Source: Curtobacterium sp. MCLR17_032 (GTDB taxonomy: Bacteria > Actinomycetota > Actinomycetes > Actinomycetales > Microbacteriaceae). From it: DNA of 64,000 nt. This document shows positions 55,880 to 64,000 of the stretch, piece by piece; the first letter of the stretch is position 1, and every line of letters starts with the position of its first letter. Both the position numbers and the translations under genes were made by a program. The stretch is taken from contig NZ_CP126268.1 in NCBI RefSeq assembly GCF_003234795.2, positions 1-64,000 on the forward strand, in the 5' to 3' direction. Under the pieces are notes generated by a model. It was given only the letters and a program-made list of their open reading frames with translations, was not told where the DNA came from and ran no database searches.

Positions 55880-56656
55880 TCAGTGCCCGGCGACGAACGG
55901 GTCGAGCACGGCCCAGGTCGCCTCGGGCGCCTCGAGGTGCGGCAGGTGTCCGGCGGCGGGGACCTCGGCGAACACGGCACCGGGGACGGCCGTGGCGACC
56001 GCTCGGCCGTAGGCGGGGGTGACGACGCGGTCGCTGGCGCCCCAGACGACGAGGGTCGGCACGGACACCGCCGACAGGCGCCCGAGCAGGGTCGGGTCGC
56101 TCATCGCCCGGCCGGCGAGCACGGCCATCGTCTGCCCGTTCGCCCGCAGGACCGCGCGCTGCTCCTCGGTCACGAGTGCCGGGTCCTGGTGGCCGCGCTC
56201 GGGGTCGTGCCAGGCGACCTCGGCGAGGCCGCGGGCGTCGAGCGCGAAGAAGTCCGCGATCGGTTCCCCGTCGACGACGACCCCGACGGTGTCGATGACG
56301 ACAACGCTGCCGAGGACCCCGGTGTACCGGTCGTCCGCTGCGGCCCGGACGGCCATCTCGAGGGCGGTCCACCCGCCGATAGAGGACCCGACCACCAGCA
56401 CGTCGCGCTCGCCGTGGTCGAGGAGCCGGGTCAGGTAGGCCGACGCCAGGTCGGCGATCGACGCGATCGACTCCGGTCGCGCGGTGCCGTCCCAGCCCGG
56501 GTGCGTCGGGGCGTGGACGTGTCGGGTGGCGGCGAGGTGCCCGACGATCGGGGCGACCGTCCGGGGTCCACCACCACCGTGCAGCACGAGGGCGGTCGGT
56601 GCGGCGGGGTCGCCGGCGCGGAGGACGGGCAGGTCGTCGGGGAGGGTGTTCGGCAT
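55880..56656 (-). CDS. Alpha/beta-fold hydrolase under MarR control
   Basis: 258 aa from the ATG at 56656 with AGGAG nine bases upstream; longer frames run into the opposite marR gene. Motifs: VLHGGGGPRT (oxyanion), nucleophile in VVGSSIGGWT (Ser at about residue 96), WGASDRVVTP (Asp) and GHLPHLEAP (His). It is divergent from the MarR gene with the shared 54-bp control region containing a palindrome. Confidence 0.9.
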   Translation of the reverse strand: MPNTLPDDLPVLRAGDPAAPTALVLHGGGGPRTVAPIVGHLAATRHVHAPTHPGWDGTARPESIASIADLASAYLTRLLDHGERDVLVVGSSIGGWTALEMAVRAAADDRYTGVLGSVVVIDTVGVVVDGEPIADFFALDARGLAEVAWHDPERGHQDPALVTEEQRAVLRANGQTMAVLAGRAMSDPTLLGRLSAVSVPTLVVWGASDRVVTPAYGRAVATAVPGAVFAEVPAAGHLPHLEAPEATWAVLDPFVAGH

Positions 56657-56671
56657 GGTCGGGACTCCTGA

Positions 56672-56699
56672 ATCAACATGTTGATCTAAATGTGTTGAT
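56672..56699. promoter_or_regulatory. MarR operator in the divergent promoter region
   Basis: ATCAACATGTTGAT (56672-56685) is a perfect 14-bp palindrome, followed by the half-site TGTTGAT at 56693-56699. It stands in an AT-rich spacer between the divergent hydrolase and marR genes, as expected for an autoregulating MarR protein. Confidence 0.7.
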
Positions 56700-56710
56700 A
56701 CCGTAGCACC

Positions 56711-57124
56711 ATGACGACGGACCTCGAACGGCTGGGCCAGGCGGTCAAGCGCGCGCAGTACCGGAACCACCGCACGATGGACCTCGCCCTGCAGGACGTC
56801 GGGGTGAGCCTGGTGCAGTGGGACGCCCTCCGTGCCGTCGACCGGATGCCGGGGGCGTCCGGTCACGACCTGGCCGTCGCCACCTTCCAGAGCGACCAGG
56901 CGTTCGGCACGCTGGCGTCCCGACTCGTCGAGCGCGGGCTCATCGAACGGTCGGCGGGACGCGGGCGTCGGCTCGTGCACACCCTCACCCCGACCGGGCG
57001 CGAAGCACTCGATGACGGACACCGGGTGGCCGCCCGGGTGCTCGACGAGCTGTTCGCCCCGCTCGACGAACCGGGCCGCGCGGCACTGATGGCCGCGCTG
57101 ACCACCCTCACCGCGGGGGAGTGA
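56711..57124 (+). CDS. MarR-family transcriptional regulator
   Basis: 137 aa winged-helix protein: VSLVQWDALRAVDRMPGASGHDLA, recognition helix region SDQAFGTLASRLVERGLIER and wing GRGRRLVHTLTPTG. It probably represses itself and the divergent hydrolase through the ATCAACATGTTGAT operator. Its last 17 bases overlap the end of the convergent phosphatase gene. Confidence 0.9.
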   Translation: MTTDLERLGQAVKRAQYRNHRTMDLALQDVGVSLVQWDALRAVDRMPGASGHDLAVATFQSDQAFGTLASRLVERGLIERSAGRGRRLVHTLTPTGREALDDGHRVAARVLDELFAPLDEPGRAALMAALTTLTAGE

Positions 57125-58436
57125 CGACCTCGGTCGGCTGCGGGTCGTAGCGGACCGCGAGCACCGTGACGTCGTCGGCGTGGTGGCCCGCACGGCCGAG
57201 CTCCTCCAGGCGGGACACCAGGCGTTCCGGGTCCGGCTCGGTCAGGGTGAACGCCTCGAACCGGTCCAGCGCGTCGAGCCCGTCGCCGAAGAGGTCGAGG
57301 ACACCGTCACTGACCACGAGGACCACGTCGCCAGCGTCGAGCACCGTCTCGTGCGTGGTCCAGCTCGTCCCGACGCCGATCGGGGTGTCCGTGCCCCGCA
57401 GCCACTCGTGGCCCCCGCCCGCTCGGAGCACCAGCGCCAGGCCGTGCCCGGCGTCGACCCACCGGGCGACCCCGCGGACGTCGAGGTGCATGTGGAAGCA
57501 CGTGGTGAACTGCTCGGTCGCCGGCGCGTCCAGACCGACGTCCAGGCCGGTCGCCGTGCGGCTCACCGCTTCGTCCGGTGCCCCCTCGCGCACCGACGAG
57601 CGGAGGACCGACCGCACCACCGCGGCGATCATCCCGGCGCCGACGCCCTTGCCCATCACGTCCCCGAGGGTGAAGGCCGCGCCCGCGGTGGTCGGGAACC
57701 AGTCGTAGAAGTCGCCGCCGACCGAGCGCGTCGGCAGGCACACGGCCCGGACGGTGAACGCCGCGGGCAGGTCCGCCGTCGACACGGGCAGCAGGGACCG
57801 CTGGACCAGCGCCGCCTGGGAGATCTCCGCCTCGGCCTGCCGTCGGAGCTCCTGCACCGTCTGCAGGCGGACGGAGCCCTGCCGGGCGAGCTCGTTGGTG
57901 ACCCCGGCGACGGCGGTGAAGACCACGAGCACGACGACGAGCCGCACGACCTCGCTCGCGCCCAGGTCGGCGTGCCCGAGGAGCACCGGCACCAGGAAGG
58001 TCGCCGCGGTCCCGACCAGGGGGAAGAGGACGTTCTGCCGGCCGGGTCGGGCGGCGATCCAGATCACCGGCAGCAGGACCGCGGCGAGGAACGGGGACCG
58101 CGCGTCACCCGTGCCGTACCGCAGCAGGCCGATCGCGACGAAGTCGAGCGCCGGCACCAGGAGCTCGAAGCGCATCAGCGTCGGTCGGGCCGCGAGCAGT
58201 CCGGCGAACGCCAGCCCGACGACCGCCAGGGCCGTCCCGGTCCACATGCTCGTCGCGTTGGTCACCGTCAGCCAGGGCAGCAGCACGCTGCACACCGCGG
58301 CGATCACGGACACCACGACGATGACCGCCTGGTTGACCACCGGGTTCGCTCTCGCCCCGGTCCGCTCGGAGGCGGCGTCCGCTCGGTCGACCGCGGTGTC
58401 CGGGACGACGGTCCGACCGGTTGGCGTCTTCGTCAT
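57108..58436 (-). CDS. Membrane-anchored PP2C/SpoIIE-type phosphatase
   Basis: 442 aa. Six likely membrane spans (about 33-185), a coiled-coil linker (ELRRQAEAEISQAALVQRSLLP) and a SpoIIE-type phosphatase domain (about 220-435) with GGDFYDWF, LGDVMGKGVGAGM and DGVLDLFGD, the expected metal-binding acids. Such RsbU-like enzymes act on anti-sigma antagonists in stress signalling. No partner-switch kinase or antagonist is nearby. Confidence 0.9.
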   Translation of the reverse strand: MTKTPTGRTVVPDTAVDRADAASERTGARANPVVNQAVIVVVSVIAAVCSVLLPWLTVTNATSMWTGTALAVVGLAFAGLLAARPTLMRFELLVPALDFVAIGLLRYGTGDARSPFLAAVLLPVIWIAARPGRQNVLFPLVGTAATFLVPVLLGHADLGASEVVRLVVVLVVFTAVAGVTNELARQGSVRLQTVQELRRQAEAEISQAALVQRSLLPVSTADLPAAFTVRAVCLPTRSVGGDFYDWFPTTAGAAFTLGDVMGKGVGAGMIAAVVRSVLRSSVREGAPDEAVSRTATGLDVGLDAPATEQFTTCFHMHLDVRGVARWVDAGHGLALVLRAGGGHEWLRGTDTPIGVGTSWTTHETVLDAGDVVLVVSDGVLDLFGDGLDALDRFEAFTLTEPDPERLVSRLEELGRAGHHADDVTVLAVRYDPQPTEVVTPPR

Positions 58437-58623
58437 CAGGAGCTGACGCTACCGGCAGCAGGGGCCCGTGGGAACGCGCCCGTTCGTGGGGCAGACGGCT
58501 GGTCCGGGCGACGTGCCACGGGCCTCCCGGCTCGTCGCCGACGGGTCACGAGTCGGTCTCGTACCGGTCTCGATCCCGCATCGAGCGGTCGACGGCCCCG
58601 GCCGGTCCGCCAGGATCGTCCGC

Positions 58624-59142
58624 ATGGGGAACCACCGAACCGTCCGGACGTCCGTCGTCGCCGTCACCGTCGCACTGCTCGCGACGACCGCCCTCGCCGG
58701 GTGCTCCGCCGACGACGGAGCCGGCGCGGCGCCGAGCACGTCGCGCACACCCTCCGCCGCGGCGGCGGCCGTGGACCCGGAGCAGGCGACCCCGGAGCCC
58801 ATGGACATGGACCAGGACGACAGCGCTGCTGCGACGTGCGGCCAGGTCAGCGCGCTCGAGACCGTCGCGCACAACGCGCGCGACGGTCTGTCCCGCGGAG
58901 CGCTCACCCAGGCGCAGTTCGACGCGCTGGCGGCGTCGGTCCGGTTCGGGTTCGAGCACCTCGTCACCTCGGACGTGAAGGTGTCGCCGGCCGTGGACTG
59001 GGCCCAGCGGTACCTCGAGGAGCACCCGGGGCCGACGATCGACGACACGACGGCGGACTGGGACCTCCGGGTCCGGACGATCAGGACCGCCTGCACCGAG
59101 TCCGGCTCCAACATCGTCGTGTCGGCGCAGTACGGCGGCTGA
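58624..59142 (+). CDS. Putative lipoprotein
   Basis: 172 aa. An N-terminal signal with lipobox LAGC (Cys at about residue 23) indicates lipid anchoring outside the membrane. An Ala/Ser/Pro-rich spacer is followed by a helical domain with two cysteines (CGQVSALE... and ACTESG). The upstream open frame (from 58468) has no protein character. Family not recognised. Confidence 0.75.
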   Translation: MGNHRTVRTSVVAVTVALLATTALAGCSADDGAGAAPSTSRTPSAAAAAVDPEQATPEPMDMDQDDSAAATCGQVSALETVAHNARDGLSRGALTQAQFDALAASVRFGFEHLVTSDVKVSPAVDWAQRYLEEHPGPTIDDTTADWDLRVRTIRTACTESGSNIVVSAQYGG

Positions 59143-59182
59143 CCGGCGTCAGCCGCGGCGGCTGAGCGGTGTCAGCGCGGCG

Positions 59183-59647
59183 TCAGCCCTTCCACACCGA
59201 GACGGCGCCCGCGTGCCCGATCACCACGACCTCGATCAGCGAGACCACGCCGACGACGACGAGCAGGACCGGGCCGACGACCGCGACCGCTCGGACCGCA
59301 CCGCGGTTCGTGATGCGCTCGGTGCCGAAGCGGTGCCACCCCCACCACAGCACGAGCAGCGCGAAGACCGCGATCGACCACGGCAGCAGGCCGTCGGCGA
59401 GTTCGGTGTGCCGCTCGAGCAGTGCGGTCTCCTTCTCGCGTGACTCCAACCACTCGCCCGACGACGTCGCGAGCGGCACGGAGACCAACGCCACCAGACC
59501 GATCAGCGGTGCGCCGACCGCCAGCCACCGTCGTGCGGCCGGCCAGACCGCGACGGTGATCGCGACCAGCGCGGCCACGGGGACCGCGACCGAGGTCAGG
59601 TGGACCAGGAGGGGGTGGAGCGGGAGTCCGCCGAGTTGCCAGTCCAT
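59183..59647 (-). CDS. DUF2231-domain membrane protein
   Basis: 154 aa from ATG 59647. Begins with the DUF2231 motif GLPLHPLLVHLTSVAVPVA and has four spans (about 15-38, 45-60, 85-105, 118-142). Members are sometimes linked to redox or haem proteins. It is divergent from the response-regulator gene, with 225 bases between. Confidence 0.85.
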   Translation of the reverse strand: MDWQLGGLPLHPLLVHLTSVAVPVAALVAITVAVWPAARRWLAVGAPLIGLVALVSVPLATSSGEWLESREKETALLERHTELADGLLPWSIAVFALLVLWWGWHRFGTERITNRGAVRAVAVVGPVLLVVVGVVSLIEVVVIGHAGAVSVWKG

Positions 59648-59872
59648 GTCGGACCTTCCGTGCCGGGGCGACCAGGGTGGCCGCGCCGTTCCAGGCAACC
59701 GGAGCCCGCCGCTGGTGGACTGCGCGCTGGCGGGTCGGTTCGTTCGAGACCACACACGAACACCGGTCCGCGCTCGGGTGGGTGCGGTCCGGGCTGCCGC
59801 TGCCGCATGATGGTGCTGCGGGCGACCGTGCGCGGCCGACGGTGCGCGGGCGACCGGGCGGAAGGGATCCAC

Positions 59873-60553
59873 GTGGCGAACATCCTGGTGGTCGAGGACG
59901 ACCCGGAGATGGGTGCCCTCGTGGCACAGGGCCTCGGCGACGAAGGGCACGTCGTCACGGTGGTGACCGACGGCATCGCCGCGCTGACCGCCGCACGCGC
60001 CGAACCGTTCGACGCCGCGGCCATCGACGTGATGCTGCCCGAGATGTCGGGGTTCGAGATCTGCCGGCGGCTCCGCGAGATGGGACAGGACCTGCCGGTG
60101 ATCCTCGTCACCGCCCGGGACGCCGTCGACGACCGGGTCTTCGGACTCGACGCCGGTGCGGACGACTACCTCACGAAGCCCTTCGCGATCGCCGAGCTGA
60201 ACGCCCGCATCCGTGCCCACCTGCGTCGCCGTGCCGCCGGGGCCACGGTCCTCGAGGCCGCCGACGTCCGGCTCGACGTCGTCACCGTCCGGGCCAGCGT
60301 CCGTGGCCGGGACCTGCCGTTGAGCGTCAAGGAGTTCTCGCTCCTCCGGTACCTCATCCAGGGCTCGCCCGAGGCCCGCAGCCGCCGTGAGGTGCTCGAC
60401 GAGGTCTGGGGGAGCGCCGACCACTTCGACCCCACGATCGTCGACCAGTACGTCAGCTACGTCCGCAAGAAGCTGCTCGCGGCCGGTGCCGGGGTGCGCA
60501 TCAGGACCGTCCGCGGTGTCGGGTACGCGCTCGAGCTCGGGACCGCCAGGTGA
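59873..60553 (+). CDS. OmpR/PhoB-type response regulator
   Basis: 226 aa from GTG 59873, with GGAAGGG upstream. Receiver domain with Asp9/Asp10, phospho-acceptor Asp52 (AIDVMLPEM), Thr80 and Lys102 (LTKPF). The C-terminal winged helix has SVKEFSLLRYL, RREVLDEVWG and IRTVRGVGYAL. Overlaps the kinase start by 4 bases. The genes that follow suggest control of a surface electron-transfer operon (inference). Confidence 0.93.
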   Translation: MANILVVEDDPEMGALVAQGLGDEGHVVTVVTDGIAALTAARAEPFDAAAIDVMLPEMSGFEICRRLREMGQDLPVILVTARDAVDDRVFGLDAGADDYLTKPFAIAELNARIRAHLRRRAAGATVLEAADVRLDVVTVRASVRGRDLPLSVKEFSLLRYLIQGSPEARSRREVLDEVWGSADHFDPTIVDQYVSYVRKKLLAAGAGVRIRTVRGVGYALELGTAR

Positions 60554-61986
60554 GACTGCTGCGCCGGCTGTCGGTCCGGGCACGGATCACGCTGGGCAGC
60601 CTGCTGGTCGGCGCGGTCGTCCTCGCCGGCGCCGCGGTCGCGCTGCACCTGCAGATCGCACACGCCACGCTGGAGACGGACCGGTCGCTCGCCGCCGCCG
60701 ACGCCGCACCCTTCGTCTCCGACCTGCGCGGGAACCCCGGGGAAGCGCCGGACCGGCCGGCCGCGGGGGTCCTCGTCGGGATCCGCTCGGCGGACGGCGA
60801 CTGGGTCGTGGACGCCCTGCCCCGCGCGGTCAGCCGTGCCCTGCCGACGACGGTGCCGGGCGACGAGGTCACCCTGCGCTTCCGCACCCCGCGCGGCCCG
60901 GTCACCGTCGTCGGCGTCCCGGTCCGGAGCGCCGATCGGACCTCCGTGGTCTGGGCGGCGCGGGACGGCCGCGCCGGGCACGAGACGCTCGAGCGCATCG
61001 ACCGGTCGCTCGTCGGCGGCACGCTCCTGGCGCTGACCGCGTTCGGCCTCGCCGCGTGGCTGCTGTCGACGATCGCGCTCCGCCCGGTGTCACGGATGCG
61101 TCGGGCAGCGGAGGACCTCAGCGTCGGGCGGACCGCGGGGCACCTGCCGGTCGGGCCGTCGGACGACGAGCTGGCGGACCTCGCCCGGACGCTGAACACC
61201 TTCATCGACCGGCAACGCGAGAACACCGAGCGCGAGCGGCGCATCGTGTCGGACGCCAGCCACGAACTCCGCACCCCGCTCGCCGCCCTGACCGCGCGCC
61301 TCGAGCTCGCCCACCGGTCCGCCGGCGACGCCGTGGCGCTCGAGGGTGCGTTGACGGCGGCCGAGGCGGACGTGGCGCGGTTGACGTCACTCGCGCAGAC
61401 CCTCCTGGAGCTCAGTCGGCTCGACGAAGCGACCGACACCGGCCGTGCACCCGCCGTGACCACGACGGCCGAGGCGCTCGTGACCGAGGTCATGCAGGGC
61501 GTCGACCGGGCGCGGATGACCGCCGGTGCCGGTGCCGGTGGGGGTGCCGGTGGCGGTGCGCGGGACGGCGTGGGTGGCGCGCCGGTCGACGTCGACTTCA
61601 CGGTCGACCTCCTCGACCCGACCGTCGGGTACGGCATCGACTCCGCCGCGTTCGGCCGCATCGTCGACAACCTGGTGACGAACGCCCTCGCGCACGGCAC
61701 CGCGGCGACCGCCGTCACGATCGAGCTGGCGCAGACGCCGGACCGGGCGCTGCGCCTGGTGGTCGAGGACGACGGTCCCGGTGTCCCCGAGACGTTCCTG
61801 CCGGTCGCCTTCGAGCGCTTCGCCCGTGCGGACACCGCGCGTCGAGCCGGAACCGGCGGGGCGGGTGGCGCCGGCCTCGGCCTCGCGCTGGTGCGCGGGC
61901 TGGCCGGGCAGGCCGGCGGGACGGCCACGCTGACGAACCGCCGGACAGGAGGCGCGTCCGCCGCCGTCGTGGTCCCGCCGGCCTGA
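60550..61986 (+). CDS. Sensor histidine kinase
   Basis: 478 aa. Two membrane spans (about 13-35 and 158-178) flank a 120-residue extracellular sensor; a HAMP domain (about 180-232) precedes the H-box SHELRTPLAAL with His238, then N-box DNLVTNALAHG, G-boxes DDGPGVP and GLGLALVRGL. A Gly-Ala-rich insert (about 317-340) interrupts the region between the H-box and the ATPase. Partner of the preceding regulator. Confidence 0.93.
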   Translation: MRLLRRLSVRARITLGSLLVGAVVLAGAAVALHLQIAHATLETDRSLAAADAAPFVSDLRGNPGEAPDRPAAGVLVGIRSADGDWVVDALPRAVSRALPTTVPGDEVTLRFRTPRGPVTVVGVPVRSADRTSVVWAARDGRAGHETLERIDRSLVGGTLLALTAFGLAAWLLSTIALRPVSRMRRAAEDLSVGRTAGHLPVGPSDDELADLARTLNTFIDRQRENTERERRIVSDASHELRTPLAALTARLELAHRSAGDAVALEGALTAAEADVARLTSLAQTLLELSRLDEATDTGRAPAVTTTAEALVTEVMQGVDRARMTAGAGAGGGAGGGARDGVGGAPVDVDFTVDLLDPTVGYGIDSAAFGRIVDNLVTNALAHGTAATAVTIELAQTPDRALRLVVEDDGPGVPETFLPVAFERFARADTARRAGTGGAGGAGLGLALVRGLAGQAGGTATLTNRRTGGASAAVVVPPA

Positions 61987-62012
61987 CCACGTGGTGCGTC
62001 CACCCCCGATCA

Positions 62013-62026
62013 CTCGAGATCTCGAG
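62013..62026. promoter_or_regulatory. Palindrome upstream of the ferric-reductase-like operon
   Basis: CTCGAGATCTCGAG is a perfect 14-bp palindrome, with GATC on the left and right a few bases out, 89 bases before the next start. A second palindrome ACCACGTGGT is at 61986-61995. Candidate operator sites for the local regulator. Confidence 0.35.
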
Positions 62027-62114
62027 CGATCCCCAGTGCTCGTTCCGGGCAGATCGAGAGGGGCGGTGCCGATGCTGAACGGCACCTGATCACACGCTGG
62101 AGAGGAACGAGCCG

Positions 62115-63584
62115 ATGATCGACACCGCTCGCCCCGCACCGAGGACCGCCCCGGTCCCACGGTCATCGCACCCATCGACACCGCATCCGCCGGCCGTCGT
62201 CGAGCCGTGGGACGTCGCCGCACGTCGCCGCCGCCGCTCCGGACGCCGCCGCCTGGCGATGGCGGACCTGCTCGTGGTGGCGACCTGGGCCTCCGCCGCG
62301 GTGGCCGTCGCCCTGTGGCTCGTGTCACCGGGCTCCCACACCGTCACCGGCGTCAGCGGCGTCCTGACCGACGCCGGGATCGTCACCGGCCTCGTCGCGA
62401 CCGACCTGGTCCTCGTGATGCTCGTCCTGGCTGCCCGCGTCCCGCTGCTCGATCGCGTCGTCGGCCAGGACCGAGCGATCGCGGTGCACCGCTCCCTCGG
62501 CAAGCCGGTCCTCTTCCTGCTGCTCGGACACGGGGCGCTGCTCACCCTCGGGTACGCGGCGGCGGACGGGTCCGGTCCGGTCGCCGAGACGATCGCGCTG
62601 TTCTCGAGCCCGGACATGCCGCTGGCGTACCTGGGCCTCGGGCTGTTCGTGCTCGTGGTCGTCAGCTCGCTCGTCGCCGTCCGTCGACGCCTGCCGTACG
62701 AGGTGTGGCACGGCATCCACCTGCTCAGCTACGCCGCCGTCCTGGTCGCCCTGCCCCACATGCTCAGTGCCGGCAGCGTCCTGGCCCACGGCTCCTGGCA
62801 GCGGGCGTACTGGATCGCGCTGTACGTCCTGTCCCTCGGGCTCATCGCGGTCTACCGCTTCGTCGTCCCGGTCGTCGTGAGCCTGCGGCACCGGATCCGC
62901 GTCGTCGGCGTCGAACCCATCGCCCCCGGGGTGGTCTCGATCCACCTCGCCGGACGGGACCTGGACCGGCTCGGCGCCCGCGGCGGGCAGTACGGCGTGT
63001 GGCGGTTCTGGACCGGTGCGACGTGGTGGCACGCCCACCCGGTGTCGTTCTCGGCGGTCCCCACCGTCGACCGCGCGCGCATCACCGTCCGCGACCTCGG
63101 TGCGGGCTCGGCGCGACTCGGTCGGATCCGACCGGGTGCCGCGGTCTCGCTCGAGGGGCCGTACGGACTCTTCACGACGCACGCCCGGACCGCGCCGTAC
63201 CTGGCGCTCGTCGCGTCCGGCATCGGCATCACGCCGGTCCGTGCCCTGCTCCAGGACACCGACCTGCGGCCCGGCGAGGCCACGGTGCTGTTGCGTGGCA
63301 CCGACGACCGGCAGCAGTACCTGTGGCGGGAGACCGCGGCGCTCGCCGACGCCTCCGGCAGCGCGGTCTGCGCGATGGTCGGGCCGCGCGCCCGGTCCCG
63401 GCCCAGCTGGATGACGGAGGAGGACCTGCGCCGCGGGGTCACCCTCGGCTCGGTGTTCCCGCACCTGCTCGAGTCGGACCTGTACGTCTGCGGCCCGCAG
63501 TCCTGGGCCGACCTGGTGGTGCAGGACGCCCGACGGGCCGGGGTGCCCGCGCACCGGATCCACCACGAGCGGTTCGGCGCATGA
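62115..63584 (+). CDS. Ferric-reductase-like transmembrane oxidoreductase with FAD/NAD domain
   Basis: 489 aa. After a basic Pro-rich lead come six spans (about 50-250) of the ferric-reductase type, with histidines placed to hold haem (AVHRSLGK, LLGHGALL, WHGIHLLSY, ALPHML). The C-terminal half is a ferredoxin-reductase-like module: FAD motif HPVSFS, NAD motif VASGIGITPVRAL and YVCGP. It should carry electrons from NAD(P)H across the membrane. The next gene starts inside its stop (ATGA). Confidence 0.9.
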   Translation: MIDTARPAPRTAPVPRSSHPSTPHPPAVVEPWDVAARRRRRSGRRRLAMADLLVVATWASAAVAVALWLVSPGSHTVTGVSGVLTDAGIVTGLVATDLVLVMLVLAARVPLLDRVVGQDRAIAVHRSLGKPVLFLLLGHGALLTLGYAAADGSGPVAETIALFSSPDMPLAYLGLGLFVLVVVSSLVAVRRRLPYEVWHGIHLLSYAAVLVALPHMLSAGSVLAHGSWQRAYWIALYVLSLGLIAVYRFVVPVVVSLRHRIRVVGVEPIAPGVVSIHLAGRDLDRLGARGGQYGVWRFWTGATWWHAHPVSFSAVPTVDRARITVRDLGAGSARLGRIRPGAAVSLEGPYGLFTTHARTAPYLALVASGIGITPVRALLQDTDLRPGEATVLLRGTDDRQQYLWRETAALADASGSAVCAMVGPRARSRPSWMTEEDLRRGVTLGSVFPHLLESDLYVCGPQSWADLVVQDARRAGVPAHRIHHERFGA

Positions 63585-64000
63585 GGGCCCGGGCGGTCCT
63601 CGGCGGCGTGCTGTCCTCGGTCGCCGTGCTCGTGATCGGGTGGCAGGTCGGCGGGCAGACGGCGACGACGGCGAGCCCGCCGACGTCGACCTCGGACACG
63701 AGCGGGTCGGGCACGAGCGGGTCGGACACGAGTGGGTCCGGCACGAGCGGGACCTCCGGGTCGGCAGCGTCCGGGTCCACGACGTCCGGCACCTTCCTCG
63801 GTGCCGTCGCCCAGACCCGCTACGGACCCGTCCAGGTGCGCATCGTCGTCAGTGACGGCACGATCACCGACGTCACCGCACCACAGCTCACCGACGCGGA
63901 CGGCCGATCGGTGGCGATCAGCGCCCAAGCTGCCCCGGTCCTCCGCCAGGAGGCCCTGCAGGCGCAGTCCGCCCAGATCCAGGCCGTCAGCGGTGCGACC
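63581..64000 (+). CDS. FMN-binding-domain protein (partial, cut by window end)
   Basis: 140 codons are visible. A membrane anchor or signal (about 5-25) is followed by a 45-residue Ser/Gly/Thr spacer built from DTSGSGTSG repeats and an FMN-bind domain (from about residue 72: FLGAVAQTRYGPVQVRIVV). The last visible residues are Ser137-Gly-Ala-Thr140, the motif whose Thr is covalently flavinylated by ApbE. With the membrane oxidoreductase upstream it probably forms an extracytosolic electron-transfer pair. An apbE gene just beyond the window would fit. Confidence 0.88.
   Translation, partial: MRARAVLGGVLSSVAVLVIGWQVGGQTATTASPPTSTSDTSGSGTSGSDTSGSGTSGTSGSAASGSTTSGTFLGAVAQTRYGPVQVRIVVSDGTITDVTAPQLTDADGRSVAISAQAAPVLRQEALQAQSAQIQAVSGAT

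Overview
The window reads as the origin-proximal part of a high-GC actinobacterial chromosome. Gene order and protein style fit Microbacteriaceae, and Curtobacterium or a close relative is my best guess (inference). It opens on the first base of dnaA and runs dnaA - oriC - dnaN - gnd - recF - dciA - gyrB - gyrA - DUF3566 - tRNA-Ile - tRNA-Ala. It continues through ppiA, a rhomboid protease, crgA and pabA to the leftward cell-wall signalling operon fhaA-fhaB-pstP-rodA-pbpA-pknA plus pknB (25.8 to 16.6 kb), followed by tRNA-Leu. This first 26 kb is core genome. Its unusual parts are two convergent intergenic regions full of non-coding tandem repeats (11.7-12.1 kb and 14.4-15.0 kb); the second is followed by a tight cluster of DnaA-box-like 9-mers at 15.13-15.31 kb.

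From 26 to 33.3 kb is ordinary accessory genome: hydrolase, an SDR without its catalytic Tyr/Lys, a 5'-truncated NmrA/QorB-like pseudogene joined head-to-head to the tail of another lost gene, a 60-aa protein with a MarR regulator, a lipid kinase, TetR regulator, membrane protein and a YbdK-type glutamate-cysteine ligase.

From about 33.7 to 36.8 kb base composition drops visibly and codon use changes. This looks like acquired DNA: a DUF4365 gene interrupted by one in-frame TAA and continuing in the same frame as a TPR-like second half, a convergent gene of unknown family, and next to them an Lsr2 xenogeneic silencer. 37.3-43.8 kb holds a DUF4177 protein, a membrane protein, a large secreted repeat protein with a translationally coupled small membrane protein, a GT-C type glycosyltransferase, and two damaged small membrane ORFs.

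From 44.5 kb on come a Gfo/Idh/MocA dehydrogenase plus sugar isomerase operon, a carboxylesterase/TetR pair, a chorismate synthase of proteobacterial rather than usual actinobacterial type, a cold-shock-like protein, a large LuxR (LAL) regulator, three alpha/beta hydrolases, a Nudix hydrolase, a MarR regulator with a clear operator, a SpoIIE-type phosphatase, a lipoprotein, a DUF2231 protein and a two-component system. The window ends in a ferric-reductase-like / FMN-binding operon; its last visible residues are exactly the SGAT flavinylation motif, so that gene is cut by the window edge. A palindromic intergenic repeat with core GGACGGGAGGC recurs between genes from 27.7 kb on.

Limits: everything is read by eye from sequence. 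Family names rest on motifs and remembered family features, not on searches. Start codons were chosen by ribosome binding site and family length where possible.
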